Source: Candidatus Liberibacter americanus str. Sao Paulo (GTDB taxonomy: Bacteria > Pseudomonadota > Alphaproteobacteria > Rhizobiales > Rhizobiaceae). From it: a stretch of DNA of 64,000 bases. Location: NCBI RefSeq assembly GCF_000496595.1, contig NC_022793.1, positions 1,131,202 through 1,195,201 on the forward strand, in the 5' to 3' direction. This document shows, piece by piece, positions 49,550 through 62,007 of this stretch. Both the position numbers and the translations under genes were made by a program. Every line of letters begins with the position of its first letter. Positions within the stretch are counted from its first letter, which is position 1. The notes beneath the pieces were generated by a model. The model was not told the DNA's origin. It ran no database searches and worked only from the letters and a program-made list of their open reading frames with translations.

Positions 49550-49957
49550 TTATCGTAAACTATCGCGCACTAAAGATAGATCTAATAAAAGTTGCTGCAA
49601 CTTAGATTTATGATCAACATCATCAACACTTTTAATGTCATATGTAATTTTAAATATGTGATTATCTAATTCATCAATACACAATTCATCTACTGGAAAA
49701 ATATTTTCAGATAGCACAGTACAACGAGATGATGAAGCATCGGCAATTCCATCAACAACTACATAACGATAAACATCTCCAGAAGCTAGTTCAACTATGA
49801 TTATGCCAGGTCTTATAATAGACAAAACAGAAGAGTGACCTGAAAGAATTGTTATATCGCCATTTTCAGAAGGCAATACAACAGACTTAACTTCTCCAGA
49901 AAAAACACATTTTTCTGGAGAAACCAATTCAAAACAAAAACTGTTCACTATAGACAT
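49550..49957 (-). CDS. atpC: ATP synthase F1 epsilon subunit
   Basis: Regulatory stalk subunit of F1. The beta-sandwich domain has FELVSPEKCVFSGEVKSVVLPSENGDITILSGHS and a C-terminal helical segment. At 135 residues it is the usual alphaproteobacterial length. It is the last gene of the atpHAGDC operon, 46 bases after atpD. AGGATATT precedes the ATG. Confidence 0.94.
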   Translation of the reverse strand: MSIVNSFCFELVSPEKCVFSGEVKSVVLPSENGDITILSGHSSVLSIIRPGIIIVELASGDVYRYVVVDGIADASSSRCTVLSENIFPVDELCIDELDNHIFKITYDIKSVDDVDHKSKLQQLLLDLSLVRDSLR

Positions 49958-50003
49958 AATATCCTATTATATTGCAAATATTGTAAATCATAAAATTACT
50001 AAA

Positions 50004-52369
<2,366 letters not shown>

Positions 52370-52391
52370 TTTCTAATATGCACCCGATATC

Positions 52392-53921
52392 TTAATTGAA
52401 ACATTCTAAAAAGCGATCAATTTCATTTTTTAACTTACTAATAACATCATCAGTCATAACCTTTTGTGAACCTATATCTTCTAAGACATCCTTAGCAAAA
52501 GTACGAAGATGATCTAAAAATTCTAACTCGAATCTTCCAATTTGAGACACTTCAATTTTATCAAGATATCCATTAACAGCTGCAAATATCATTACTACCT
52601 GTTCTTCCATCTTTAACGGAGAAAACTGCGGCTGTTTTAAAAGTTCTGTCAGTCTTTTCCCACGTGTTAAGAAGCTCTGGGTAGTCGCATCAAGATCAGC
52701 ACCAAATTTAGCAAAAGAAGATATTTCACGATATTGAGCTAATCCACCCTTTACAGAACCAGAAACCTGCTTCATAGCCTTTGTTTGAGCCGCAGATCCA
52801 ACACGAGAAACAGATAATCCAATATTAATAGCGGGACGAATACCTTGAAAAAACAACTCTGTTTCCAAAAAAATTTGACCATCTGTAATAGATATAACAT
52901 TAGTTGGTATATACGCAGAAACATCATTCTCTTGAGTCTCTATAACAGGCAACGCTGTCAAAGACCCACCGCCTAGGTCATCCGACATCTTAGCAGCCCT
53001 TTCTAATAGCCGAGAATGCAAATAAAATACATCGCCTGGATAAGCTTCTCTTCCTGGAGGACGACGCAAGAGAAGTGAAATCTGCCTATAAGCAACGGCA
53101 TGTTTATGCAAATCATCATATGCAATTAAAGCATGGCAACCACGATCACGAAAATACTCTCCCATAGTACAACCTGTAAAAGGAGCTAAAAACTGCATTG
53201 GAACTGGATCTGAGGCTGTTGCAACAACCACTATAGAATATTCTAACGCACCATTTTCTTCCAAATATTTAACAAATCTAGCAACAGTAGAACACTTTTG
53301 ACCGATAGCGACATAAATACAATAAACTTTATCACTTTTTACACCAGAATCATGGATATATTTTTGGTTTAAAAAAGTATCCAAAATAACTGAAGTTTTA
53401 CCGGTTTTACGATCTCCAATTATTAGTTCACGCTGACCTCGACCTATCGGTATGAGAGCATCTATAGCTTTTATACCTGTTGATAGCGGCTCACATACTG
53501 ATTGACGTTGTATAATACTTGGAGCATCAACTTCAACACAAGACCTTTGCTTATATTCAATTGGACCTTTTCCATCAATTGGATTGCCAAGCGCATCTAC
53601 AACACGACCAAGCAATTCTAAACCTACAGGGACATCAACAACTCTCCCAATACGCTTTACAATATCTCCTTCTGATATTTCTGTGTAACTTCCAAAGACG
53701 ACTATCCCAACATTATCTACCTCTAAACTGAGAGCCATCCCATAAACACCATGGGGAAACTGAACCATCTCCCCAGCTTTAATCTTATTAAGACCATATG
53801 CACGCACAATTCCATCTCCAACGGAAAGAACGTGCCCCACTTCAGAAACTTCAGAAACTTCACTAAAACCCCTAATCCTTTTTTTAAGAATCTCAGAAAT
53901 TTCTGCGGCATGGATATCCAT
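52392..53921 (-). CDS. atpA: ATP synthase F1 alpha subunit
   Basis: Non-catalytic nucleotide-binding subunit. It has [22 protein letters not shown] (Walker A near 170-176), [11 protein letters not shown], the [34 protein letters not shown] region and [10 protein letters not shown]. The 509-residue length is standard. Near the N-terminus SEVSEVSEV is encoded by a 9-base tandem repeat, replacing a KEAEVSEV-like stretch at equal length in relatives as I remember them. The ATG overlaps the atpH stop by one base (TAATG), indicating translational coupling. Confidence 0.98.
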   Translation of the reverse strand: MDIHAAEISEILKKRIRGFSEVSEVSEVGHVLSVGDGIVRAYGLNKIKAGEMVQFPHGVYGMALSLEVDNVGIVVFGSYTEISEGDIVKRIGRVVDVPVGLELLGRVVDALGNPIDGKGPIEYKQRSCVEVDAPSIIQRQSVCEPLSTGIKAIDALIPIGRGQRELIIGDRKTGKTSVILDTFLNQKYIHDSGVKSDKVYCIYVAIGQKCSTVARFVKYLEENGALEYSIVVVATASDPVPMQFLAPFTGCTMGEYFRDRGCHALIAYDDLHKHAVAYRQISLLLRRPPGREAYPGDVFYLHSRLLERAAKMSDDLGGGSLTALPVIETQENDVSAYIPTNVISITDGQIFLETELFFQGIRPAINIGLSVSRVGSAAQTKAMKQVSGSVKGGLAQYREISSFAKFGADLDATTQSFLTRGKRLTELLKQPQFSPLKMEEQVVMIFAAVNGYLDKIEVSQIGRFELEFLDHLRTFAKDVLEDIGSQKVMTDDVISKLKNEIDRFLECFN

Positions 53922-54487
53922 TAATTAACCTCTTTCAATATAAGACTAAGACTAAGACTAAATAATTTTGTACGTAGAGAAGAATCAATATAATTACAAT
54001 CAACCTCTACCACAAATCCCCCCATAAGAGATCGATCTTCAACTAAATCTAATACAATACTCTTACATACAATCTTTTCCAAACAAGAACGTAATTTATC
54101 TTGTTGATCTGACGACATCTTTGCAAAGGTCCTCACATGCGCAATAATCTCATTACGATAATGCAAACAAACATTATTGAATGATTTAATAATAGATGAC
54201 AGAATATTCAGCCGACCATTTACTAATAAAATCCTCAGAAAATTGCCAGTAGTGCCACATAAACTTGCCTTGATTATCAAATCTTCAACTACTATCTTTC
54301 TTTTGCTGATAGGAAAAACAGGACTAGTTAAAAAATAATTGAAATCAGTAGATTCAAGCAAAATAGCTTCTAAAAGAGAGATATCATTCGAAACAACGTC
54401 CAAAACACCAAGTTCGCTAGATATACTAAACAAGGAATGAGAATATCTACCCGGCAAATCAGAAAATAGACCTAACGAATTCAACAC
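53921..54487 (-). CDS. atpH: ATP synthase F1 delta subunit
   Basis: Peripheral stalk subunit joining F1 to Fo. [26 protein letters not shown] is the conserved N-terminus and [17 protein letters not shown] the C-terminal motif. The frame reaches a TTG at 54508, but a GTG at 54487 with GAGG upstream gives about 188 residues and a normal N-terminus. TTG 54484 is another option. The C-terminus ends in [13 protein letters not shown] from a six-base repeat. It is the first gene of atpHAGDC; Fo genes are elsewhere. Confidence 0.9.
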   Translation of the reverse strand: MLNSLGLFSDLPGRYSHSLFSISSELGVLDVVSNDISLLEAILLESTDFNYFLTSPVFPISKRKIVVEDLIIKASLCGTTGNFLRILLVNGRLNILSSIIKSFNNVCLHYRNEIIAHVRTFAKMSSDQQDKLRSCLEKIVCKSIVLDLVEDRSLMGGFVVEVDCNYIDSSLRTKLFSLSLSLILKEVN

Positions 54488-54835
54488 TAAAAACAATACC
54501 TCAATCAAACATGATCTAAAAAACTAATACTAAAAAATAAGCACTTATATAAAATATCATCCATAACCTAACACAAGATTACAAATCTCGCAATAATTAT
54601 CAACAATATCTAAAATCATTTCACATAAAGAACATAATAAAAAAACAGACCACCTTAATTCTTTAACGAAATACTGATAAATAATCAGTTTATTATAATA
54701 TTAATCTAAACAATTCTAATAAAATTAATTTTTATTCAAATCACTATATTTTTGTTTAAAAAGACAACACTATTAAATAATTGATCGTTACATATCACAT
54801 AATTGGCAAATAACTCAATATATTATCGAAACTGT
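54488..54835. other. Upstream region of the atp operon
   Basis: AT-rich gap after the priA stop and before atpH, both on the minus strand. No ORF is seen. It likely contains the atp promoter, but none stands out from the AT background. No GC-rich hairpin ends priA. Confidence 0.45.
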
Positions 54836-57052
54836 CTAAAAAAAACTTTGTGGATCTATGTCAACCTGTACACGCAAGGAATTATTTTTTTTAGGGGACT
54901 TAGCACACATGTCAGCAATAAATTTTTGTGAATTAGCCTTATTCTTAGCATGGATTAAAAGCCGAAAACGATACCGCCCACGCACCATCAATAGTGGAGC
55001 TTCTGCCGGACCAAAAACTGAAATATCTGAATTTATAGGAGCATTTTTTTTCATATTATAAGCATATCTTTCTGCTTCATTATATACTTTACCAGAAACA
55101 ATTACTGCAGATAAACGTCCAAATGGAGGTAAAAAAAGTTCTTTTCTTGCTTTAATTTCAGTTTCATAAAATGAATTGGCATCACCTGAAATAAGCGCCT
55201 GCATAATAGGATTCATTGGATAATATGTCTGGATCAAACCAAGGCTTTTTAACCCAAAACGTCCAGCACGGCCCGTTACTTGAGACAAAAGCTGATAAGT
55301 TTTTTCTGATGCACGCAAATCAGCATTTGCAAGGCTGAGATCTCCATCTATCACTCCAACAAGAGATATTCTGGGGAAATTATGACCCTTTGCAATCAAT
55401 TGTGTTCCAATAATAACATCAAATTTCCCTCTGGTAATATCTTCCATCTGCAATCGTATTTTTTCCATTCCACCATCTAAATCAGATGATAAAATAGAAA
55501 TTCGTGCCGCAGGAAAAAAACTAAGAACTTCCTCAGCTATACGCTCAACTCCTGGACCGCAAGCTATCATATGATCAGCAGAACCACATTTAACACAATA
55601 TTCTGGATAATTTGCCATATAACCACATTGATGACAACTTAACTTCTTCCTAGATCGATGCTCTACCAGCCAACAAGAACAATGAGGACATTTTAGGCGA
55701 TATCCACATGACTTACATAAAGTAAGAGGAGCATATCCTCTTCTATTCAAAAAAAGTAAAGCTTGTTCATTCCTTTTTAAAGTATCATTAATACTTTCTC
55801 TCAGTTCTAAAGAAATAAATTTTCCATATCCTAATGACTGATTTCTCATATCAACCAATCGCAAATCAGGCAAAACACTATTAAAGCGTCTTATAGGCAG
55901 ATGTAATAAATGGTAACGCCCACGCATACAATTCACTTTGCTCTCTATAGATGGAGTAGCTGAAACAAGTACTATAGGAAATTTTTCAATTTTACCGCGA
56001 ACAACAGACATATCTCGCGCATTATATAATATTCGATCTTCCTGTTTATATGAAATATCATGCTCCTCATCAACAACAATTATACCTAGCCTTTTAAACG
56101 GCAAAAAAAGGGCAGATCTAACACCAACAACCGCAGATATTGTGCCTTTTGCAATATTTCTATAAATTTTTTCACGAACACTCAAAGAAAGAGAAGAGCT
56201 CCACTCAGCAGGACTTGTACCAAAACGATTTTTAAAACGCTCTACGATAGAAGCGACCAAGGAAATCTCCGGCAGTAAAATTAATACTTGTTTTCCTGAG
56301 CGCAAAACTTCAGCAATAACTTCCAAATACACCTCTGTTTTTCCAGAACCAGTAACTCCATCAATAAGTGAAACCGAAAAAACATCCCTACATAGGGGGA
56401 TAATATGATCAACAGCTTCTTTTTGCATGATGTTTAATATAGGAAAAGAAAAATTTGGGTCAGGCTTTTCTGAAAATTGCAAAGGTATTACAGTAACTTT
56501 TTTAATAATACCATGATTTTTTAATCCATCAATTACCTTAGGAGAAACTTTAGCAGCACTTATCAGATCTTTTATTCCCCATATACTGCCATCTTTAATC
56601 TCATTGATAACACGAAGACGAGCAGCTGTTTTAATTTTAGGGTAAATACCAGTAAACTGAATTTTTTCTTCTATTTTCTCTATTAAGGATAAAGAAGAAA
56701 CAACCATCCGAGCAACTAATCCTGTTGAAGAAAATGTATATTTTGATACCCATTGGATAAATTCACACATTTTATGAGAAATTGGGTCACACTCAAAAAT
56801 ATATTCAATAGGACGTAATTTGCAATTATCAATTACATTATTTGAGCTATACCAAACTATTCCAAGAACAGAACGAGATCTCAGAGGAACGCGTACAATA
56901 GAACCTAATTCCACTCGCATTCCACATGGGACAGAATAGCAATATGGTCCTGAAATTGATTGTAAAATTAATACAAAAACACTCAAACAAACAGTATCTC
57001 CTAAAATTATTTCAGAAGATGATATAGGATTAGCTTTCACAATTTGCATCAT
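54836..57052 (-). CDS. priA: primosomal protein N' (replication restart helicase PriA)
   Basis: Superfamily 2 helicase that reloads the replisome at stalled forks. Walker A is DGVTGSGKTEVY near 235. The DEEH box (IVVDEEHDISYKQED), the SATPSIES motif and RAGRFG are present. A zinc-binding cluster (CKSCGYRLKCPHC, then CHQCGYMANYPEYCVKCG) is intact. The N-terminal DNA-binding domain is present but divergent. At 738 residues it is full length. It is usual in alphaproteobacteria for priA to lie beside atpH. Confidence 0.95.
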   Translation of the reverse strand: MMQIVKANPISSSEIILGDTVCLSVFVLILQSISGPYCYSVPCGMRVELGSIVRVPLRSRSVLGIVWYSSNNVIDNCKLRPIEYIFECDPISHKMCEFIQWVSKYTFSSTGLVARMVVSSLSLIEKIEEKIQFTGIYPKIKTAARLRVINEIKDGSIWGIKDLISAAKVSPKVIDGLKNHGIIKKVTVIPLQFSEKPDPNFSFPILNIMQKEAVDHIIPLCRDVFSVSLIDGVTGSGKTEVYLEVIAEVLRSGKQVLILLPEISLVASIVERFKNRFGTSPAEWSSSLSLSVREKIYRNIAKGTISAVVGVRSALFLPFKRLGIIVVDEEHDISYKQEDRILYNARDMSVVRGKIEKFPIVLVSATPSIESKVNCMRGRYHLLHLPIRRFNSVLPDLRLVDMRNQSLGYGKFISLELRESINDTLKRNEQALLFLNRRGYAPLTLCKSCGYRLKCPHCSCWLVEHRSRKKLSCHQCGYMANYPEYCVKCGSADHMIACGPGVERIAEEVLSFFPAARISILSSDLDGGMEKIRLQMEDITRGKFDVIIGTQLIAKGHNFPRISLVGVIDGDLSLANADLRASEKTYQLLSQVTGRAGRFGLKSLGLIQTYYPMNPIMQALISGDANSFYETEIKARKELFLPPFGRLSAVIVSGKVYNEAERYAYNMKKNAPINSDISVFGPAEAPLLMVRGRYRFRLLIHAKNKANSQKFIADMCAKSPKKNNSLRVQVDIDPQSFF

Positions 57053-57939
57053 AATCCTTGAATAATAAATAAGAGGTAATCTGCTGATATATTATAGTAT
57101 ATAACTAAATCATTAATCTGGTATTTTTATTAAACTTAATTATAACAATCAATTCAATATTTTTGAAATTGAAATTGACCATAGCTAGATAGCAAAATAT
57201 GGGAAATAACTATTATTAGCTGATATAAAATAGTACCACGGTTTAAGCTATTAATAAATAATCAATCATCAAACATCATATAGAAAGCCATAACAGTAAT
57301 TATGCTAACCTATAATAATAAAAGACTAAAAAATGAAAAGTAAGACAAAGTATATCTTTACATAATTAAGAGAAGATAGAACAACATTTAACATATGTAT
57401 AGATCCAAATCTATCTCGAACTAAATATCCTGTAGAATATTTAGTTAAAAAATAAAAAATCATTTAGTACACTAAGAAATAAAAGATAATAGTAGAATAG
57501 ATAAGACCACCGGCCAATCAACAACTATCTCCATCATTTTTAAATAAATTTGCAGTATGAAAAATTATTATGTAGATTTAAAAAAATAAAACAGTAATTA
57601 GAAAAGCTCGACTGTAAAGGCAAACATCTTATTTCCTGGAACGAAACATTTAAACGATATTTACCTTTTCAAAATTGCAAAAAATATTAAAAATCAAACA
57701 AATTACACGCTTTTAAGATATTAGAAAAAATATATTCATATAAAATTAACTGACCACATAATGCATATACTATAATCAGTTTTATTAATTAAATTAAATT
57801 TTAACTCATATAATCTATGTACTAATATCCAAAAAAATAAAATTAGCAGCAAAACAACATTATAAATGAACAAACTATAAAATATAGATACAACAAAATA
57901 AAGAAGAGATGAATAAATCACCTCTTCTTCAATATATAA
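57053..57939. other. Long noncoding region between priA and the small heat-shock gene
   Basis: Nearly 900 bases without a supported gene on either strand. There are only short AT-driven frames. One inverted repeat (ACTAAATAT and ATATTTAGT around an eight-base loop) lies at 57420-57445 without a T-run. The hsp20 terminator is at the right edge and is entered separately. Confidence 0.55.
57901..57929 (-). terminator. Intrinsic terminator of the small heat-shock gene
   Basis: On the minus strand AAGAAGAGGTGA pairs with TCATCTCTTCTT (one G-U) around a TTTAT loop and is followed by TATTTTG. It lies about 10 bases after the hsp20 stop codon. The mirror strand lacks a T-run, so it acts for the minus strand. 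Confidence 0.75.
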
Positions 57940-58413
57940 TCATGCAGCACAAGACGGCTCTCGCTTCTCAATCATATTTGTTTCTTTTTTAGAAGATTGA
58001 GAAATTTGAATACGACGCGGTTTCATCTTTTCTGGTATATTTCGTAATAGCTCTAAATAAAGAAGCCCATTTTCTAAAGAAGAAGATGTAACTTCCACGA
58101 AATCAGCAAGTTGAAAACGATGCTCAAAAACACGCTTTGCTATGCCACGATGGAGATACTCAACAGAATCTCTTCCTTCAGATTTCTTTTCACCTCTAAC
58201 CATCAAAATGCCAGCATCAACTTCTATATCAAGTTCTGAAATATCAAAGCCAGCGACTGCTATAGTTATCCTATAAGCATTTTCACCTGTACGCTCTATG
58301 TCATAAGGGGGATAAGCAGAAGATTGACCTACAGAGCTTAATCCACCTAACATTGAAAGCACAGCGTCATAACCAACAGCAGAATTATAAATTCGAGAAA
58401 CATCTATACGCAT
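57940..58413 (-). CDS. Small heat-shock protein, Hsp20/alpha-crystallin family
   Basis: ATP-independent holdase chaperone. The alpha-crystallin domain spans about residues 35-125, with YPPYDIERTGENAYRITIAVAGF at its start, then LMVRGEKK and FEHRFQLADFVEV, and a conserved LENGLLYLELLRNIPE end. The C-terminal IQIS stands in the position of the IXI motif that binds neighbouring subunits. At 157 residues it matches IbpA-like proteins. AAGGAGG precedes the ATG. Its promoter region resembles an RpoH target. Confidence 0.93.
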   Translation of the reverse strand: MRIDVSRIYNSAVGYDAVLSMLGGLSSVGQSSAYPPYDIERTGENAYRITIAVAGFDISELDIEVDAGILMVRGEKKSEGRDSVEYLHRGIAKRVFEHRFQLADFVEVTSSSLENGLLYLELLRNIPEKMKPRRIQISQSSKKETNMIEKREPSCAA

Positions 58414-58516
58414 AACGTCCTCCTTATGAAGCGACTATTGTAATAAAAAACAAACTTATCTCTTTACTTTTATAACAGAAATAAGATCGAAGATCCTACT
58501 AGGCATCATCACTTAT

Positions 58517-58545
58517 AATATAGTAATAAAACAAGTTTTTTTCAA
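58517..58545 (-). promoter_or_regulatory. Probable promoter of the small heat-shock gene
   Basis: On the minus strand TTGAAA (58545-58540) and TATATT (58522-58517) are separated by exactly 17 bases. With the preceding C the -35 reads CTTGAAA, the form preferred by RpoH in alphaproteobacteria; the -10 is weaker for RpoH, so dual or sigma-70 use is possible. It leaves a leader of about 95 bases before the ATG at 58413. Confidence 0.5.
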
Positions 58546-59336
58546 GTTACATGATAAAATCTTAATCATAAAATTATCAAAAATATTTGTATTATCATAT
58601 AAAATATCAATAATCGTAAAATAAAAAAAACCGAAAATAAATTAAAAAAAATTAATAATATACGCGTATAAATACGATTTACATAAATAATAAAAAACTA
58701 AAAAATATACAAACATATTAGATCAAAAAATTCACATCTCAGCTCGACAATTAAATCAAGCAACATACTAGCAAAATATATCTTTAATATAATGAGCTTA
58801 TCTCCAGCATAAAATCAAAGATTGATATACTTATTTAAATAAAAAATATTCTAAAGATTCAGCTACCAAATAGAGTTGAAAACAACGGGTAATATTTTAA
58901 AATGATATAGAGGATTATAGTACTAACATCTAGAACATGATGTTAAAAGAGCATGATTTGCTTGTAGATATATCTACATATACTTTCAAAATTTAGACCC
59001 TATAAAAACTATCGATCTTCTCAAAACATTTATACATCATACTGTGCAATAAAATTGGATTACATAATAATATCCATTACCAAGAAAATGAATTATACCT
59101 TAATAATAAAAAGCAGATGCAAAAGTATATGATAAACAGATCATAATAAATCACTAATTGAATATGATCACCGTAACTATTAATTAGTAATGTGAATGAA
59201 AATTATATATAAATCTAAAACTAATCAAAGCCATATTGAGGCATAATATATCATGGCAGGAACAGAAATAACATCTTCGTTAACGCATTATAATAATACA
59301 AATAAAATCAATACTTTTATAAAGTAAAATAGTTAT

Positions 59337-59360
59337 AGTATGTAATAGTAATTACATACT
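59337..59360 (-). repeat. Inverted repeat downstream of ubiB
   Basis: A perfect 10-bp stem, AGTATGTAAT against ATTACATACT, surrounds a four-base loop about 25 bases past the ubiB stop codon. The minus strand continues ATAACTATTTTA, which is not a strong T-run, so termination is possible but weak. Confidence 0.5.
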
Positions 59361-59384
59361 TTCTAGCAAGATAATAGCAAATCC

Positions 59385-60950
59385 CTATCGCATAATAATA
59401 TTATAAATAAATGTAAAAATGACTCCACACATAACTAATGTTTTTAGAAAAATATACGAATAATTAGTTACTGGTTCTTTATAGCAAGAAGAAGTATTTT
59501 CATTTATCGGCGCCTGTACCAATAAAGTGGATATTTTTTCTATTGAATCAACAAAATCAGGAGTTATCTGTACTAATCTTATAGCTGATTTTATTCCATC
59601 TTGTAAATCAATAATTCTTTTTTTTGGCCCAATTCTATCACGAATCCAAGCCTCTACAATAGGCTCAGAAGACGCCCACATGTTGAACTGTGGATTCAAC
59701 ATACGTGCAACCCCTTCCACAACTACCATATTTTTTTGCAGCAATACTAATTCAGGACGAGTTTCCATATCAAATAACTCTGTTATTTCAAATAGCATTG
59801 TCAGTAATTTACCCATAGATATCGTCTCAGATGAGAGCCCATGTATTGGCTCTCCAATAGCACGTAATGCTTGCGCAAAAGAAGCAGTATTATGTTTATG
59901 AGGAACATAACCCGCCTCAAAGTGAACATCTGCGACACGCTGATAATCACGAGTAATAAAACCATATAATATTTCAGCAAGAAAATTACGCTCTTTTTTA
60001 CATAATCTACCAGTGATCCCCATATCAACTGCCACTATACATCCTTTGGAATCAACGAATAGATTTCCAGGATGCATATCAGCATGAAAAAATCCATCTC
60101 GCAACGCATGCAATAAAAACGACTGAATAAGTGAAACCGACAAACATTCTAAATCATGACCAACATCACGCAATTTATCAATATCTGATATTTTTATTCC
60201 GTCTATCCATTCCATAGTAACTACATCACGCCCTGTCCGATCCCAGTCAATTTTAGGGACACGAAATCCTCTATCATCAGTGATATTATCAGCCATTTCC
60301 GAAAAAGCTGCTGCCTCAAGTCGTAAATCCATTTCAATTTTTGTAACTTGCTCCAAAGTACGAACTATCTCCAATAAGCGCATCCTATTCATGGAAGGAA
60401 TAAATTTCTCCTGTATGCGCGCAATAAAGTACATAGTTTTAATATCTTTAAAAAATTGTTTGCGCACACCGGGGCGTATGACCTTTACAGCTACCTTTCT
60501 ATATCCATCAACATCATTTACAATTGCAGGATGTAATTGCGCAATAGATGCCGCTGCAATAGGATCAGAAAAATCATAATACAGCTCCTCAATTTGGCGA
60601 TTCAATGAAGAGGATACTAAAAGCTTAGCAATATCAGTAGAGAAAAAACCCATTCTATCTTGTAGCAAAGAAAGATCCTCAGATAATTTAGCCCCAATAA
60701 TATCAGGTCGAGTAGCCAAAAACTGGCCCATTTTAACATAAGACGGACCAAGACGTTCCATAGCTCGAGCCAAACGATGACTATGTCGATAATTCCTTGA
60801 CTTCCCTCTAGCAAAAAAAGAACTTATTTTTTGAAAAAATACCAACTTATAAGGCAACTGATCAAAGGATAAAGATGATATAACGCCTTCACGTACTAAT
60901 ACCCAAACAATACGAAATAGATTATAATATTCTCCGAATAAAATATGCAT
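59385..60950 (-). CDS. ubiB: Ubiquinone biosynthesis protein UbiB (ABC1/ADCK kinase-like)
   Basis: Membrane-bound atypical kinase-like ATPase needed for ubiquinone synthesis. Signature parts are LGPSYVKMGQFLATRPDIIG, ASIAQLHPA (the A-rich loop), VAVKVIRPGV with the lysine, FFHADMHPGNLFV and VDMGITGRL. A C-terminal membrane helix (KTLVMCGVIFTFIYN) is present. The reading frame extends into ubiE to 61040, but ATG 60950, eight bases after the ubiE stop and preceded by GAGGATGAT, is the clear start. That gives 521 residues. It is translationally coupled to ubiE. Confidence 0.93.
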   Translation of the reverse strand: MHILFGEYYNLFRIVWVLVREGVISSLSFDQLPYKLVFFQKISSFFARGKSRNYRHSHRLARAMERLGPSYVKMGQFLATRPDIIGAKLSEDLSLLQDRMGFFSTDIAKLLVSSSLNRQIEELYYDFSDPIAAASIAQLHPAIVNDVDGYRKVAVKVIRPGVRKQFFKDIKTMYFIARIQEKFIPSMNRMRLLEIVRTLEQVTKIEMDLRLEAAAFSEMADNITDDRGFRVPKIDWDRTGRDVVTMEWIDGIKISDIDKLRDVGHDLECLSVSLIQSFLLHALRDGFFHADMHPGNLFVDSKGCIVAVDMGITGRLCKKERNFLAEILYGFITRDYQRVADVHFEAGYVPHKHNTASFAQALRAIGEPIHGLSSETISMGKLLTMLFEITELFDMETRPELVLLQKNMVVVEGVARMLNPQFNMWASSEPIVEAWIRDRIGPKKRIIDLQDGIKSAIRLVQITPDFVDSIEKISTLLVQAPINENTSSCYKEPVTNYSYIFLKTLVMCGVIFTFIYNIIMR

Positions 60951-60957
60951 ATCATCC

Positions 60958-61740
60958 TCAAAATTTCCATCCAGAATGGAGCGCCACAATACCACCTGTA
61001 TAGTTTTTAACTGATATATTAGAAAATCCAGAATCAGCAATCATCGCAGAAAAATCCTGTTGATTGGGGAACCTTCGTATAGACTCAACTAAATATCGGT
61101 ATGGTTCTTCATCGCCTGCAACTAATTTTCCTATATGAGGTATGACTTGAAAAGACCAAATATCATATATTTTATTAAGAATAGGATACTGAACTTCAGA
61201 AAATTCTAATATAAGCAATCTTCCTCCATACTCAAGGATACGATAAATCTCCTGCAGAACTAATTTTATACGTGGCATATTGCGAATACCAAAAGCTAAT
61301 GTGCATGCACTAAAACTACTGGATTCAAAAGGAAGATGCTCAGCATCTGCTTCAACAAAGGTTATATTATTTTGTAATTTTTCTTTAAAAGCGCGTTCCT
61401 TACCTATAGAAAGCATCTCCTTGTTAATATCTGCAACTACTATATGAGATTTGAAATCCGAAGATTCTGCTATACGAAAAGCAATATCACCTGTACCACC
61501 AGCAACATCTAATACACGATAATTTGCAGATTTTCGAGGATTAAGAGCAGAAACCATTGCCTCTTTCCAAAACCTATGCAATCCTAGAGACATAAAGTCA
61601 TTCATAACATCATAACGATAGGCTACTCTCGAAAAAACATTGTTAACCATGCCTTGCTTATCTTCTGCTGCAATTTTACGGAATCCATAAGATATTTCCA
61701 TTTCTTCAGCAGATCCAAAACGATCTTTTATCATATTCAC
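60958..61740 (-). CDS. ubiE: Ubiquinone/menaquinone C-methyltransferase UbiE
   Basis: SAM-dependent methyltransferase for ubiquinone synthesis. The SAM site is [19 protein letters not shown] near residue 77, with [32 protein letters not shown] and [10 protein letters not shown] following. The C-terminal family motif ([17 protein letters not shown]) is intact. Starts are GTG 61740 and ATG 61734; both are possible, with GGA upstream. It heads the ubiE-ubiB operon, divergent from mutM across 267 bases that contain DnaA-box-like sites. Confidence 0.95.
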   Translation of the reverse strand: MNMIKDRFGSAEEMEISYGFRKIAAEDKQGMVNNVFSRVAYRYDVMNDFMSLGLHRFWKEAMVSALNPRKSANYRVLDVAGGTGDIAFRIAESSDFKSHIVVADINKEMLSIGKERAFKEKLQNNITFVEADAEHLPFESSSFSACTLAFGIRNMPRIKLVLQEIYRILEYGGRLLILEFSEVQYPILNKIYDIWSFQVIPHIGKLVAGDEEPYRYLVESIRRFPNQQDFSAMIADSGFSNISVKNYTGGIVALHSGWKF

Positions 61741-61950
61741 TTAATCCAATCAAAAGGAGAACTCCTAATAATTAAACCCGAAAAAACAAAATTGTAATCA
61801 GATATAAATTATTATAAATTCACTATTACAGAAGACCTATATTGATATTTATTAATAAATTATATTGAATTATAATCTATATGTTTTGAAAGATTATTAC
61901 TAGAACAAAGAATACAGATTGTCTGTTAATAATATTTATACATTAAATAT

Positions 61951-61974
61951 TATCCTCAATATCTTTATCCACAA
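61951..61974 (+). promoter_or_regulatory. Pair of DnaA-box-like sites upstream of mutM
   Basis: TTATCCACA (61966-61974) is a perfect consensus DnaA box. TTATCCTCA (61951-61959) differs by one base and lies 15 bases upstream in the same direction. They are in an AT-rich divergent region between ubiE and mutM, 34 bases before the mutM start. They may reflect DnaA-controlled expression or a minor binding cluster; two boxes are too few to call an origin. Confidence 0.55.
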
Positions 61975-62007
61975 TTATGATATAAAATTTTCAAAAGAAC
62001 TACTATA

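Larger units (their letters stand above)
58414..59384. other. Long noncoding region between the small heat-shock gene and ubiB
   Basis: Almost one kilobase without a supported gene. It holds the hsp20 promoter and leader on the left and a 10-bp inverted repeat at 59337-59360 near the ubiB end. In Rhizobiales as I remember them, coaBC and dut follow ubiE-ubiB, so this gap may be where they were lost; I see no recognisable remnant. Confidence 0.5.

Noticed and set aside
57420..57445. Inverted repeat as terminator or attachment site
   Set aside because: It is AT-only at the ends, has no T-run on the plus strand and is not repeated elsewhere that I can see.
61741..62007. Chromosomal replication origin
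   Set aside because: Only two DnaA boxes and no clear unwinding repeats or typical origin neighbours (hemE, gidA, parAB) are present.
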